From Bacteroidota bacterium (lineage in GTDB: Bacteria > Bacteroidota > Bacteroidia > Chitinophagales > Chitinophagaceae), in the NCBI GenBank assembly GCA_018267545.1, contig JAFDYG010000427.1, forward strand, positions 1 through 64,000: a DNA stretch of 64,000 bases, given 5' to 3'. The position numbers were made by a program, and so were the translations under genes. The notes under the pieces are model-generated. The model was not told the origin of the DNA and searched no databases. It was given only the letters and a program-made list of their open reading frames with translations. This document shows, in pieces, positions 25,547-34,250 of this stretch (positions within the stretch are counted from its first letter, which is position 1; each line of letters opens with the position of its first letter).

Positions 25547-27994
25547 TTAAGGCATCCCGATCGGCGCGCCCGGCGGCATCTCGAGCGCCGGCTGCGGTAC
25601 AAATTTATTCGGATCATCCTCGAACTGTCCGATCTGCGCCAGACCAAAGTACAGCGCCGCGCGCAGCTTCGGATTCGATGACCCAGCAAGCGTACTCTTC
25701 ATATAATCCTTCAGCTCATTGATCTTTAACAGCGCCTCCCCACGAACATTCTCTCCATTCTTCGGGTCCGCCGCAAGGCCAAGCAGATATTTCAAAGTCA
25801 GATTATCGACCAGGATCTGCAGCTCACCTTTATACCCCGGCTGAAGCGTCTTCTTCCAGGTCCGATCGAACAACGAATCCAGCACCGCCAGCAACCCCGG
25901 CTGCGCCGCATCGCGCGACTGAAACTCGATGAGACGCGCCGCCCGCTCATGGTCCAGTAAATAAGACAACGTATTCCCTGCCGCAGCCTCGGCAACGGCA
26001 ATCGGGTCGAAGGTCGGGCCAGTATGCCCGCCAAAGGTTTCAATCGTCGAAGGATAGCCCGACGGACGCGGCGGTATCTTACGAATCAGCTCCTCGGGCA
26101 GCGCAAGCGCATCCGGCGACAGCGTATTCATCAACGCGCCAAAGGCCCGCCATTGTTCGGCCGGGTCGACCATCTTCGTAGGTTCCTGTCCATCGTTCTT
26201 GACCGCGTGGGTGAAGTAGAGACCGCCAAGAGACTTCGCCGCAGCCTCGACCTGGTAGCGGTGCAAAAGATAGATCGGCACCAGCACCTCTTCCAGTGTC
26301 GCCATCGGCGCGTCTTTCGGAATCGCTTTCTCGGAGAAGCGGTCGAGGAGCAGACGGCGAATCTTCATCAGCTTGTCCAGCTGATCGATCGCATTCACAC
26401 CGTCATCCCACTGGTTCGACTGGGGATGCGTCATGCCGCCAACGTCGGGGATATATTTGTAGCCGTCTTTTAGTGTTTCTTTCATGATGCGCTCCAACGC
26501 AGCGTCTTCATCGGCGCTCTTGGGAAAATCGCTGTATCCCCAAATAATCGTCCGCTTGTCCCAGCTACCAATCCCCTTTGCATATACGTCGCTAAGATCG
26601 AGCGTGCCGTCCGGTTTCAGATTGAAACGCGGATACGGATAGTCCATCACCGAAGCCCGCTCTTTTATGCTCGCGGCAAAATTATGCGTGAGCCCAAGCG
26701 TATGACCTATCTCGTGAGCCGACAGCTGCCGGATACGCGCCAGCGCCATTTCTTCCATCAGCTTCGGCACAGCCTTACCATCCTCATAAGGCTGCAGCAG
26801 TCCTTCAGCGATCAGGTAGTCCTCGCGGTGACGATCAGACCCCAGGGTCACCACACCCTTGATGATCTCGCCGGTGCGCGGGTCGATATAGGAGGCGCCA
26901 AACGAAAAAGCGCGAGCCGGCGTACCGCTCCGGTTCACCCAGTTGACGATATTATAGCGGATGTCCATAGGGTCGGCGCCCTCGGGCAGCTCCTTCACCT
27001 GGAAAGCGTTCTTGAAGCCCGCCGCCTCGAAGGCCTGGTTCCACCAGCTTCCGCCTTCTATAAGGGCCTTGCGAATCAACGGCGGAGCGCCGTTGTCGAT
27101 GTAGTAGACAATGGGCTCCACAGCTTCGCTAACCGAAGCAGAAGGGTCCTTTTTCTGAAGACGATGCCGAAGGATAAAGCGCTTCGTCAGGGGCTCGTTC
27201 ATCGGAGCAGAGAAATCCTGGTACGAGAAAGTCAGAAAACCCGATCTCGGGTCAAATTTCCTCGGGTGATATCCAGCGTCCGGTAATTCGACAAAACTCT
27301 GGTGGCTCCTCAACGTCACCGCCGCCGGGTCCGGCGCGACCTGGCCACTCCGCCGCCTTCCACCGCCACCCTGCCCGCTGCCGCTGCTGGCAAAGGTCAG
27401 CATGGCCTCGAACTCGGTATTCTTGGGAAAGTTCCTGGTATTATTCATCCACACGGCGCTACGGGCATCGTCGAGACGATAGGTCGCGCCAAGCGATTCA
27501 CCGACATGATTCACGTCGCGAACGACGAGCGACGTTATGTCGAGCAGCGACTTCTCACCCTCCATGGCCACCGGTACCGCACCAAACAGCACCGACTCCG
27601 AAAAAGCATCCCGTACGTCACGCTGCTCCGCGGCCGAACCATTGACCGAACGCTGAAAATAATTGGGCTGCAATAAAAGCACCTTCCCACCGGTGCGAAT
27701 CCACTTTACGATCACCGCATTGGCCGAGCCACGCTCGGTCCCGCCATTCCCGACGCCCTCCGGCAGGTAGGTATAATACAGGAATTCCTGGTCATAACGA
27801 TCCACCTCGAGATAGACCTTCCCGGCTTTCTCGTCATAATAAAAGGAATAAAAACCTTCGAATTTTTTACAGTTTTGTGTAACCGAAGCTATAGTAGCGG
27901 CAGGTCGATTCGCACCGCCTTCTGCAGGACGTTGAGCGACAAGGGATAATGAAAAGGCGAACAGGCCTAGGAATAAGGGATAGATAGACTTCAT
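25547..27994 (-). CDS. Secreted zinc-dependent metalloprotease (DUF5117/DUF4953 type)
   Basis: 815 residues from the ATG at 27994 (MKSIYPLFLGLFAFSLSLVAQ, signal peptide; an ATG two codons earlier is possible). The zinc site HEIGHTLGLTHNFAAS fits HExxHxxGxxH of metzincins, and MDYP after it supplies the Met-turn. Flanking blocks (FYSFYYDEKAGKVYLEV; FVELPDAGYHPRKFDPRSGF) are those of the Bacteroidota 'zinc-dependent metalloprotease' family with DUF5118, DUF5117 and DUF4953 segments. It should cleave proteins in the periplasm or outside. No T9SS tail is present, so it is probably periplasmic or exported another way. It ends at a strong terminator. Confidence 0.9.
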   Translation of the reverse strand: MKSIYPLFLGLFAFSLSLVAQRPAEGGANRPAATIASVTQNCKKFEGFYSFYYDEKAGKVYLEVDRYDQEFLYYTYLPEGVGNGGTERGSANAVIVKWIRTGGKVLLLQPNYFQRSVNGSAAEQRDVRDAFSESVLFGAVPVAMEGEKSLLDITSLVVRDVNHVGESLGATYRLDDARSAVWMNNTRNFPKNTEFEAMLTFASSGSGQGGGGRRRSGQVAPDPAAVTLRSHQSFVELPDAGYHPRKFDPRSGFLTFSYQDFSAPMNEPLTKRFILRHRLQKKDPSASVSEAVEPIVYYIDNGAPPLIRKALIEGGSWWNQAFEAAGFKNAFQVKELPEGADPMDIRYNIVNWVNRSGTPARAFSFGASYIDPRTGEIIKGVVTLGSDRHREDYLIAEGLLQPYEDGKAVPKLMEEMALARIRQLSAHEIGHTLGLTHNFAASIKERASVMDYPYPRFNLKPDGTLDLSDVYAKGIGSWDKRTIIWGYSDFPKSADEDAALERIMKETLKDGYKYIPDVGGMTHPQSNQWDDGVNAIDQLDKLMKIRRLLLDRFSEKAIPKDAPMATLEEVLVPIYLLHRYQVEAAAKSLGGLYFTHAVKNDGQEPTKMVDPAEQWRAFGALMNTLSPDALALPEELIRKIPPRPSGYPSTIETFGGHTGPTFDPIAVAEAAAGNTLSYLLDHERAARLIEFQSRDAAQPGLLAVLDSLFDRTWKKTLQPGYKGELQILVDNLTLKYLLGLAADPKNGENVRGEALLKINELKDYMKSTLAGSSNPKLRAALYFGLAQIGQFEDDPNKFVPQPALEMPPGAPIGMP

Positions 27995-28069
27995 CAACAT
28001 TTTAGTTTTGATGCCGACAAGTTATCGATTGGAACCCAAGTTCCAAAATTTTTTAACTTATTCCTTGCC

Positions 28070-28170
28070 GCCGTTTTCCCGCACCATCAGCCTTCTGCTC
28101 AAGCCGTTTTCGCACACCGTCACTCCTTCTAGCCAAGCCGTTTTCCCGCACCATCAGCCCTTCTGCCCAA
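28070..28170. repeat. Three tandem ~33-34-bp repeats
   Basis: Units at 28070-28102, 28103-28136 and 28137-28170. Each begins GCCGTTTTC. Units 1 and 3 share GCCGTTTTCCCGCACCATC exactly over at least 19 nt and differ little afterwards; unit 2 is diverged. The third unit runs into the 3' end of the DUF1444 gene and encodes its last residues. No spacers of CRISPR type. Confidence 0.8.
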
Positions 28171-29026
28171 TCGGAGTAAACTTCTTCCCATCCCAATGGA
28201 ACAACGCCGGCGATACCGAATAAGCCCCACCGTCGTACGTCTTTTTCGAAAACTCCGTCAGCTTCTGCAGACCAACCTTATTCTTGCTCCCCGTAATCAA
28301 CACCACGTCGCGGCTCGGAATCGCAATGATAAAGTCACCGTCGACCGGCAGCTGCTCCTTGGTCCAAAGGTCTTTCAACAAGATCAGGCTGGCCTCATAG
28401 TTTCCACCCGCCACCCACATATAGATCCCGTTGTCGCCTTCACGACGGACCTGCAGCTTCCGCGCCAGGTTCCGCACCGACTTGGCCCGCAGGCTATCCA
28501 TCGTCAGGTGCATGGTCCGCAGGTCGTTCTCCTGCATATAACGGATATTGTTCTTGGTGTCGATCGCATAGCAGACCACCAGCTCGTCGTTATACGGTTC
28601 GTATAATATCGCCGAGCCAGGCTTCTTCGCCACCTGCTGGAGCATCGTGGCTTTGATCGCCTCCATGCTCTTCGCCGACCGGACGACGGGCACGACATTC
28701 TCATCCTGTGAAGCCACGTCCAGGTCATAGACATCCGCGGCCGAATTCGCATACCGGTGCAATACCGCACCCAGGGAATCGGCCGACCCGGACATATATG
28801 TCTCGTAGGCATTGTCGATATAGTAATTGGCGCCCTTACTACCCGCAACCGAACGAATCGTACGCTCGTCGACTACCTGGAAGCTCACGCTGGGAAAGCG
28901 GTGCGCCATGGAGTCCCGGTAGAGCTGACAGAATTCCCGTTTGGAAATGCGGGTAGAGGAAGGAGAAGTGGAAGAATGACAGGAGGCTAACGCAGCGATC
29001 GCTGCGATGTACATTAGTTTACGCAT
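28154..29026 (-). CDS. DUF1444 (YtpQ/UPF0354-like) lipoprotein
   Basis: 290 residues. The lipoprotein signal MRKLMYIAAIAALASC has Cys at 16; a start at Met5 would still work. The mature domain has VSFQVVDERTIRSV, NYYIDNAYETYM, AKKPGSAILYEPYNDELVVCYAIDT and FIIAIPSRDVVLITG, matching the UPF0354/YtpQ family whose role is unknown. Typical YtpQ proteins are cytosolic; this one carries a lipoprotein signal, a Bacteroidota variant. The gene's last codons lie in the third copy of a tandem repeat, so the C-terminus may have been altered by the repeat. Confidence 0.78.
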   Translation of the reverse strand: MRKLMYIAAIAALASCHSSTSPSSTRISKREFCQLYRDSMAHRFPSVSFQVVDERTIRSVAGSKGANYYIDNAYETYMSGSADSLGAVLHRYANSAADVYDLDVASQDENVVPVVRSAKSMEAIKATMLQQVAKKPGSAILYEPYNDELVVCYAIDTKNNIRYMQENDLRTMHLTMDSLRAKSVRNLARKLQVRREGDNGIYMWVAGGNYEASLILLKDLWTKEQLPVDGDFIIAIPSRDVVLITGSKNKVGLQKLTEFSKKTYDGGAYSVSPALFHWDGKKFTPIGQKG

Positions 29027-29161
29027 AGGTATCAGAGTTATGGATTTATCTCTTAAATATACGAAATTTTCCCCGGGCTTACAAGGGCCTCACACATATA
29101 AAATAAACAATATGTCATTTTTAGTGTTAATTCGTGTCAAAATAACCTTTAATTTAGGTAC

Positions 29162-31195
29162 ATGAAAAACACGATTGCCACCCTGCTGCTTGCCGCTTCG
29201 ACCCTGCCTGTCGCGGCCCAGCAACCCGCCCCCGGTGCGGCCACACACGACTACATGATCCATCCGGTGAATTTTACGCAAGTCCAGGTCACCGACCAGT
29301 TCTGGCTACCGCGCATAGAAACCAACCGAACCGTCACCATCCCCGCCTCCTTCGAGCGCTGCCGCGAGACCGGCCGCATGAAGAACTTTACCATGGCGGC
29401 AGACCGCTCCGGTAAATTCTGCACCATCTTCCCCTTCGACGATACCGATATCTATAAGACGCTGGAAGGCGCCTCCTATTCCCTGGCCGTCCACCCTGAC
29501 CCGGCGCTGGCCAAATACCTCGACTCGCTGATCGTCATGATCGGCAAGGCACAGGAACCCGACGGCTATCTCTATACCGCCCGGACCATCGACCCCGCTC
29601 ATCCACACGCCTGGAGCGGTCCCGAACGCTGGGTCAAAGAGCACGAGCTGAGTCATGAGCTCTACAACTCCGGCCATCTTTTCGAGGCCGCCGTCGCACA
29701 CTACGAAGCCACCGGCAAGCGTACGCTGCTGGATATCGCCCTGAAAAACGCCGACCTCCTCGTCGCGACCTTCGGCCCGGATAAACGTCACGTAGCGCCG
29801 GGACACGAAATCGTAGAGATGGGTCTGGTAAAGCTATACCGCATTACCGGTAAAAAGGAATACATCGACCTCGCCAAATTCTTCCTCGAAATGCGCGGCG
29901 AACGTCAATACAAAAAAGACAGCAAGAACCCCTGGGAGAACGGCGCCTACTATCAAGCCCACAAACCCGTCACCGAGCAGGACGAGGTCGTCGGTCACGC
30001 CGTCCGCGCCATGTATCTCTACTCCGCCATGACGGACGTCGCCGCGCTCACGGGTGACACCTCCTATATCCGCGCGGTGGACAGACTCTGGGAAAATATG
30101 GTCGGCAAGAAGATCTACCTCCACGGCGGCATCGGCGCCATCGGCGACGGCGAACGCTTCGGCGATAACTATGAGCTGCCCAATCTCACCACCTACGCAG
30201 AAACCTGCGCCGCCATCGGCAGCGTCTACTGGAACTACCGCATGTTCCTCCTCCACGGCGAATCCAAATACATGGACATACTCGAACGCACGCTCTACAA
30301 CGGTCTCATCTCCGGCGTAGGTCTCGACGGCAAGAGCTTCTTCTATACCAACGCCATGCAGATCTGGAATCACCATACGCACCAGGATATGGAGCCCACC
30401 CGCTCCGGCTGGTTCCCCTGCTCCTGCTGCCCGACGAATATGGCGCGGCTGCTGCCCTCTGTACCCGGCTACATGTATGCCGTAAAAGACAAAAATGTCT
30501 ACGTCAACCTCTACATCAGCGGGAACGCGAATATCGCACTGACGCCCCAACAGAAAGTGGGTATTACCCAGCAAAGCAACTATCCCTGGGACGGCAATAT
30601 CCACCTGAAGTTAAACACCACCAAACCCACCGCATTCGCACTCCTGCTCCGCATCCCCGGCTGGGCGCGCGGCGAAGCAATTCCCGGAGGGCTGTATAAA
30701 TTCGGCAACACCACAACCGAGCCAGTCAAAGTCCTCGTCAACGGAGCTCCCGTCGACGTTACCATCGACAAAGGTTACGCCGTCATCAACCGCACCTGGA
30801 AGAAGAATGATTCTATCGACCTGGTGCTCCCCATGGCCGTCCAGACAGTCATGGCCAGCGACAGCGTAAAAGAAGACATCGGCAAAGTCGCTCTTCAACG
30901 CGGCCCCATCGTCTACTGCGCCGAGTGGGTCGACAACAATAACCGCACGGGCAACCTGCTCCTGCCGCAAGGCAGCGCTTTCAGCTCGACCTATCAACCA
31001 GGATTATTAAACGGTATCGTCACTTTAAAAGGCAACGGCAAGCGCATAGACGTAGACCCCGTCGCCCTGCAGGTCAGCACGCGCGAAACCGGTATCGTCG
31101 CCATCCCCTACTACGCCTGGGCCAATAGGGGCAAGGGTGAGATGAATATCTGGTTCCCGCAGAAACTCACCGACGTCGATCTACTGACCAGGTGA
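29162..31195 (+). CDS. GH127 beta-L-arabinofuranosidase, secreted
   Basis: 677 residues with a signal peptide (MKNTIATLLLAASTLPVAAQ). The N-terminal domain starts VQVTDQFWLPRIETNRTVT, typical of GH127. The active site matches characterised BlHypBA1: acid/base Glu331 in GDGERFGDNYELP, Zn ligands Glu347 and Cys349 in YAETCAAIG, and Cys422-Cys423 in FPCSCCPTN (nucleophile and ligand). It removes beta-L-arabinofuranose residues from plant glycans or hydroxyproline-rich glycoproteins in the periplasm or outside. No other arabinan genes are adjacent. The promoter should lie in the AT-rich 29027-29161. Its last 15 nt overlap the convergent sigma gene. Confidence 0.95.
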   Translation: MKNTIATLLLAASTLPVAAQQPAPGAATHDYMIHPVNFTQVQVTDQFWLPRIETNRTVTIPASFERCRETGRMKNFTMAADRSGKFCTIFPFDDTDIYKTLEGASYSLAVHPDPALAKYLDSLIVMIGKAQEPDGYLYTARTIDPAHPHAWSGPERWVKEHELSHELYNSGHLFEAAVAHYEATGKRTLLDIALKNADLLVATFGPDKRHVAPGHEIVEMGLVKLYRITGKKEYIDLAKFFLEMRGERQYKKDSKNPWENGAYYQAHKPVTEQDEVVGHAVRAMYLYSAMTDVAALTGDTSYIRAVDRLWENMVGKKIYLHGGIGAIGDGERFGDNYELPNLTTYAETCAAIGSVYWNYRMFLLHGESKYMDILERTLYNGLISGVGLDGKSFFYTNAMQIWNHHTHQDMEPTRSGWFPCSCCPTNMARLLPSVPGYMYAVKDKNVYVNLYISGNANIALTPQQKVGITQQSNYPWDGNIHLKLNTTKPTAFALLLRIPGWARGEAIPGGLYKFGNTTTEPVKVLVNGAPVDVTIDKGYAVINRTWKKNDSIDLVLPMAVQTVMASDSVKEDIGKVALQRGPIVYCAEWVDNNNRTGNLLLPQGSAFSSTYQPGLLNGIVTLKGNGKRIDVDPVALQVSTRETGIVAIPYYAWANRGKGEMNIWFPQKLTDVDLLTR

Positions 31196-32290
31196 CCGGC
31201 TTCTCAAAGCCTCCAATAACATCGTATAATAGGGATTGTCCTCCAATTTCAATCTCTTCGCTTCGGCAATCGCTTGAGCCGGGCCGTTAACCTTCGACAA
31301 GGCATAGGCCCGGTTCAGCGCAGCCATGGGGGAATACTCTATCTGTAATAATAAATCATATAACCGCAAGATCCGCTCCCATTTTTCCCTTGTGTCCTCT
31401 CTTTGTGTATTCCAATAGGCAATCCCCGCTTCGAGGTGATACTTCGTGACCCGGTCGCCCTCGGAGGCACGTTGCAAAAAATAACCTCCCTTGCTTATCC
31501 AGTCCTGGTTCCATCTGCTCGTATCCTGCTGCTCATATAAAATCAGCTCGCCCTTGTCGTCCAGCCGCGCATCAAAACGCGAAGCGTGAAAGCACATCAG
31601 CGCAAGCAAAGCATTCGCGGCGCTATAATCCACCAACATCTGACAAAGACGGATGGCCTCATAGCAGAGTTCCTTCCGAAACGAACGGTTCGGACTCGTC
31701 GAATAATAACCTTCGTTGAATAATAAATAGAGAGTTCGCAGCACGGCATCGACCCGCACGTCGATCTCCTGCGGGCCCGGCATCTCGAGCTGGACCTTCT
31801 CTTCCCGGAGCCGCTCCTTTGCACGGAACAACCGCTTATTGATCGTTTCTTTATTCGTAAGAAATGCGTCGGCAATCTCTTCGATGCTAAAGCCGCACAG
31901 AACCCGCAACGCCAGACCGATCTGAGATTCAGCCGGGATACACGGATGACAAACGGCGAAAATCATCCGAAGCTGACTGTCCATAATATTTCCTTCCGAA
32001 AAATCAAGCTCTTCTTCAGTACCCACCCGCCGCAGCTCAGGCAAGACCTTCCCTTCAAACACAGCATCCCGCTTCAAATAATTCAGCGCCTTGTTCTTCG
32101 CCACGCTATACAACCAAGCCGTCGGATTCGCCGGCACCCCATCCCGCGCCCAGCTCTCGGCAGCAGCAAGAAACGTATCCCCCACGAGGTCCTCCGCCAC
32201 CTCGATCTGCCCAAACCCATATCGCTTGCAGAGAACCGCCACGAGCTTCCGGTATTCAGCCCGAAAGAGACCAGGTATCAGCTCACTCAT
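31181..32290 (-). CDS. ECF42-type RNA polymerase sigma factor with C-terminal TPR-like extension
   Basis: 369 residues. The sigma2 domain is at about 1-85 (FRAEYRKLVAVLCKRYG; DTFLAAAESWARDG; PTAWLYSVAKNKALNYLK) and the sigma4 domain at about 105-170 (LRVLCGFSIEEIADAFLTNKETINKRL). The long extension has the ECF42 signature ARLDDKGELILYEQQDTSRWN in the DR/SRW region, then helical repeats. It is 4 nt overlapped (ATGA) with the DGPF gene upstream, the association known for ECF42. No anti-sigma factor is seen; in this group the extension is thought to control activity. It probably directs transcription of its own operon. Confidence 0.9.
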   Translation of the reverse strand: MSELIPGLFRAEYRKLVAVLCKRYGFGQIEVAEDLVGDTFLAAAESWARDGVPANPTAWLYSVAKNKALNYLKRDAVFEGKVLPELRRVGTEEELDFSEGNIMDSQLRMIFAVCHPCIPAESQIGLALRVLCGFSIEEIADAFLTNKETINKRLFRAKERLREEKVQLEMPGPQEIDVRVDAVLRTLYLLFNEGYYSTSPNRSFRKELCYEAIRLCQMLVDYSAANALLALMCFHASRFDARLDDKGELILYEQQDTSRWNQDWISKGGYFLQRASEGDRVTKYHLEAGIAYWNTQREDTREKWERILRLYDLLLQIEYSPMAALNRAYALSKVNGPAQAIAEAKRLKLEDNPYYTMLLEALRSRSPGQ

Positions 32291-32640
32291 AATTTATGTT
32301 CGACGGAAATCGTTCGCACCTCGACGCTATTGCCTTCGCCATTCAGAATCGGACAACCGCCAGCCAGCTCCACGGCTTCTTCAAGACTGCCCGCGCGAAT
32401 GATAATGAACCCGGCAATCGATTCCTTGATCTCCGCAAACGGCCCATCCGTAATGACGCCCTTCGATTTCAGCACCTTCCCCTGCGTCGATAATCCCTTG
32501 CCGCCGACAAACTGTCCCTTCGCCACAATCCCATCGATCCACGCATGATACTGCTCCATATATCCCTTTAGCTGCTCGGGCGTGGGCTGCTTCTCTTTCG
32601 TCAGCAGGTCCAGCCGCATCAAAACAATATATTCGTCCAT
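32287..32640 (-). CDS. DGPF/YCII-related protein
   Basis: 117 residues, one YCII-like ferredoxin-fold domain. The namesake motif is visible in GVITDGPFAEIKESIAGF, and MDEYIVLMRLD at the N-terminus is typical. DGPF proteins occur almost always next to ECF41/ECF42 sigma factors and are probable targets of them. A biochemical role is not established, though YCII relatives have been proposed to be enzymes. Stop and sigma start overlap by 4 nt (ATGA), so translation is coupled. The upstream reductase ends 2 nt before this start. Confidence 0.92.
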   Translation of the reverse strand: MDEYIVLMRLDLLTKEKQPTPEQLKGYMEQYHAWIDGIVAKGQFVGGKGLSTQGKVLKSKGVITDGPFAEIKESIAGFIIIRAGSLEEAVELAGGCPILNGEGNSVEVRTISVEHKL

Positions 32641-32642
32641 GG

Positions 32643-33197
32643 TTATAGATTTATGTATACGGCCAAAATTACACCGCTCGAAAACGCCTTCGACGACTTC
32701 AGCTTCAGGTCCAGCTTCCGTCCCATCCCCTTGAAGATCGGCGTCCCCTCGCCCAGCGCCACCGGGTCGATCATCAACGCATATTCGTCGATCAATCCCT
32801 CACCGGCCAGCTGAGCCGTGATCGTTCCGCTCCCAAGAATACACATGTCCGGACCTTCGGTCTGTTTCAGCTTCCGCACCACCGCAACCGGGTCTTCGTC
32901 CGTCACCCGGACGTTCTCCCAGCTCGTGCGCTTCAGCGTCTTGGAGAAAACGATCTTCTCCGACCGGGCCATGCCCTCCGCCACGGCAGGCACGTCCTTC
33001 TTTGCCTGGGCCGTCGGCCAATACGCCTCCATCATCTGATAGGTCACCCGCCCAAAGAGCAGGGTTCCCCCCATCTGAGACATCTCCGAGGCGTAAGCCC
33101 CCTCCTCCCCTCCATGCCGGTGCCAGCTGATATCACCGTTCAGTCCCTGAAAATAACCATTTAGCGTAACAAAGTTGAATACAGATAGCCTTCGCAT
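32643..33197 (-). CDS. RibD C-terminal / dihydrofolate-reductase-like protein
   Basis: 184 residues from the ATG at 33197 (MRRLSVFNFVTLNGYFQ); a TTG two codons earlier is less likely. DHFR-like fold with LLFGRVTYQMMEAYWP, KIVFSKTLKRTSWENV, DMCILGSGTITAQL and LMIDPVALGEGTPIF, the pattern of the YwjB/RibD-C family of NADPH-dependent reductases with unknown substrate. It is first in a tight three-gene operon with a DGPF protein and an ECF42 sigma factor. Distantly related to the gene at 60042-60632. Confidence 0.88.
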   Translation of the reverse strand: MRRLSVFNFVTLNGYFQGLNGDISWHRHGGEEGAYASEMSQMGGTLLFGRVTYQMMEAYWPTAQAKKDVPAVAEGMARSEKIVFSKTLKRTSWENVRVTDEDPVAVVRKLKQTEGPDMCILGSGTITAQLAGEGLIDEYALMIDPVALGEGTPIFKGMGRKLDLKLKSSKAFSSGVILAVYINL

Positions 33198-33275
33198 TGT
33201 CAATGATTTAAGTTATATTTATTACACATAACAATCGACACTGCAATAATTGGACGCGGCCTTCCGTGTTTTTTT

Positions 33276-33905
33276 ATGAGAATTTTGACCCTTATATCCT
33301 TTTTACTCTTATCCATTCCCCGCCTCGTCGTGGACAGCTTTCCCATCACCGACAACCTGCTCATCCCCGCCAAAGGCGACGAAACCAGCTCCCACGAAAT
33401 AAAGAGCGGGCCGCTCAAATCCACAGACCAGGTCTGGCTTACAAACCAATCCCTGCACCAAACTATGATCGTGGGGCTTTACACCGACGGGTTCAGAACG
33501 GGGTTCATCCTGTTCGACAATACTAATATTCCAAAGGAGCTTATTGCGCAAGTAGAGCTTACCCGCGATAGCGAGCTGGCCAGCACCCAACAAAAGCAAA
33601 AATACTTCGCCGGCTTTCTCAAGGCCTCGAAAAAAATCGACCCAAAATATTTTGTTTCGAAAAAGGGCTTCCATCTTGGAAGCCCTAAAGAAGATTTACT
33701 AAAAACTTATGGCAAACCCGACAAGATCTCGACCTCCGGTACCACCGAGATCCTCAAATGGGATTTTACTGGCGACAGCATAGCCCATCCGAAATCCAGC
33801 CGCGCAAATAAGCCCCTGGCAAAAGACAGCTATGGCTATCAGGTCACCGGATTTATCCAAAACGGTCGCATCATCGCACTGATTCTTCACAACGACATTC
33901 CTTAA
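33276..33905 (+). CDS. Uncharacterised exported protein
   Basis: 209 residues with an N-terminal hydrophobic stretch (MRILTLISFLLLSIPRLVVDS) likely to be a signal peptide. The mature part has LGSPKEDLLKTYGKPDKIST and EILKWDFTGDS, a pattern seen in small SmpA/BamE-like or 'outer-membrane assembly' folds where GxxxxxVxxxxGxPD recurs. That resemblance is weak and I do not assign a function. It diverges from the ECF42 operon (79 nt between starts). Its TAA is followed one base later by the ATG of a small membrane-protein frame, suggesting an operon with it. Confidence 0.75.
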   Translation: MRILTLISFLLLSIPRLVVDSFPITDNLLIPAKGDETSSHEIKSGPLKSTDQVWLTNQSLHQTMIVGLYTDGFRTGFILFDNTNIPKELIAQVELTRDSELASTQQKQKYFAGFLKASKKIDPKYFVSKKGFHLGSPKEDLLKTYGKPDKISTSGTTEILKWDFTGDSIAHPKSSRANKPLAKDSYGYQVTGFIQNGRIIALILHNDIP

Positions 33906-33906
33906 T

Positions 33907-34250
33907 ATGGCAGCCTTTTATATCGACCAGAAGCCCTTCAAACGCATATTCTCCTAGGCTCCCTCCTGCTCGGTGCATGGGTCATCCAAAATCACAAGAA
34001 ACAATTGGAGCACCTGCACAAAATGCGCTCCTTCGACGAGAGAATCATCCGTTATGAAAAACTCTACAAACGCCGTCTGTCCTGGCTGATGACCATCTGC
34101 CTTGCCTCGGCATGCTTCAACATCCTTTCCGGCCGCCCCTTCTTCATTTACCTGGCGACCTTCGAGCTGCTGACATTCCTGCCCTTTCTTCCCAACAGAC
34201 AGCTCTTTCAAAAAGAACTTCAAGTCGAGAATATCGAAATTATTGGATAA
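33907..34250 (+). pseudogene. Small membrane protein gene with probable single-base frameshift
   Basis: An ATG at 33907, one base after the preceding stop, opens MAAFYIDQKPFKRIF and then hits TAG at 33955-33957. The frame one base earlier stays open from the previous stop and reads LLGSLLLGAWVIQNHKKQ, then HKMRSFDERIIRYEKLYKRR, a second hydrophobic stretch around ILSGRPFFIYLATFELL, and ends at 34250. Joined, they form a ~114-residue protein with a first TM helix just after the break. A one-base loss near 33945-33957 explains this best. I saw no clear slippery heptamer. A shorter intact gene could use the TTG at 34005. The end overlaps the convergent OB-fold gene by 11 nt. Confidence 0.55.

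Noticed and set aside
28070-28170. CRISPR-like array
   Set aside because: Only three direct copies with no unique spacers and no cas genes.
29306-30997. Open frames antisense to the GH127 gene
   Set aside because: Shadows of a confidently assigned enzyme gene; no family features.
33907-33990. Programmed frameshifting
   Set aside because: No canonical slippery heptamer in the needed frame and no downstream pseudoknot that I can see; a one-base loss or sequence error is simpler.
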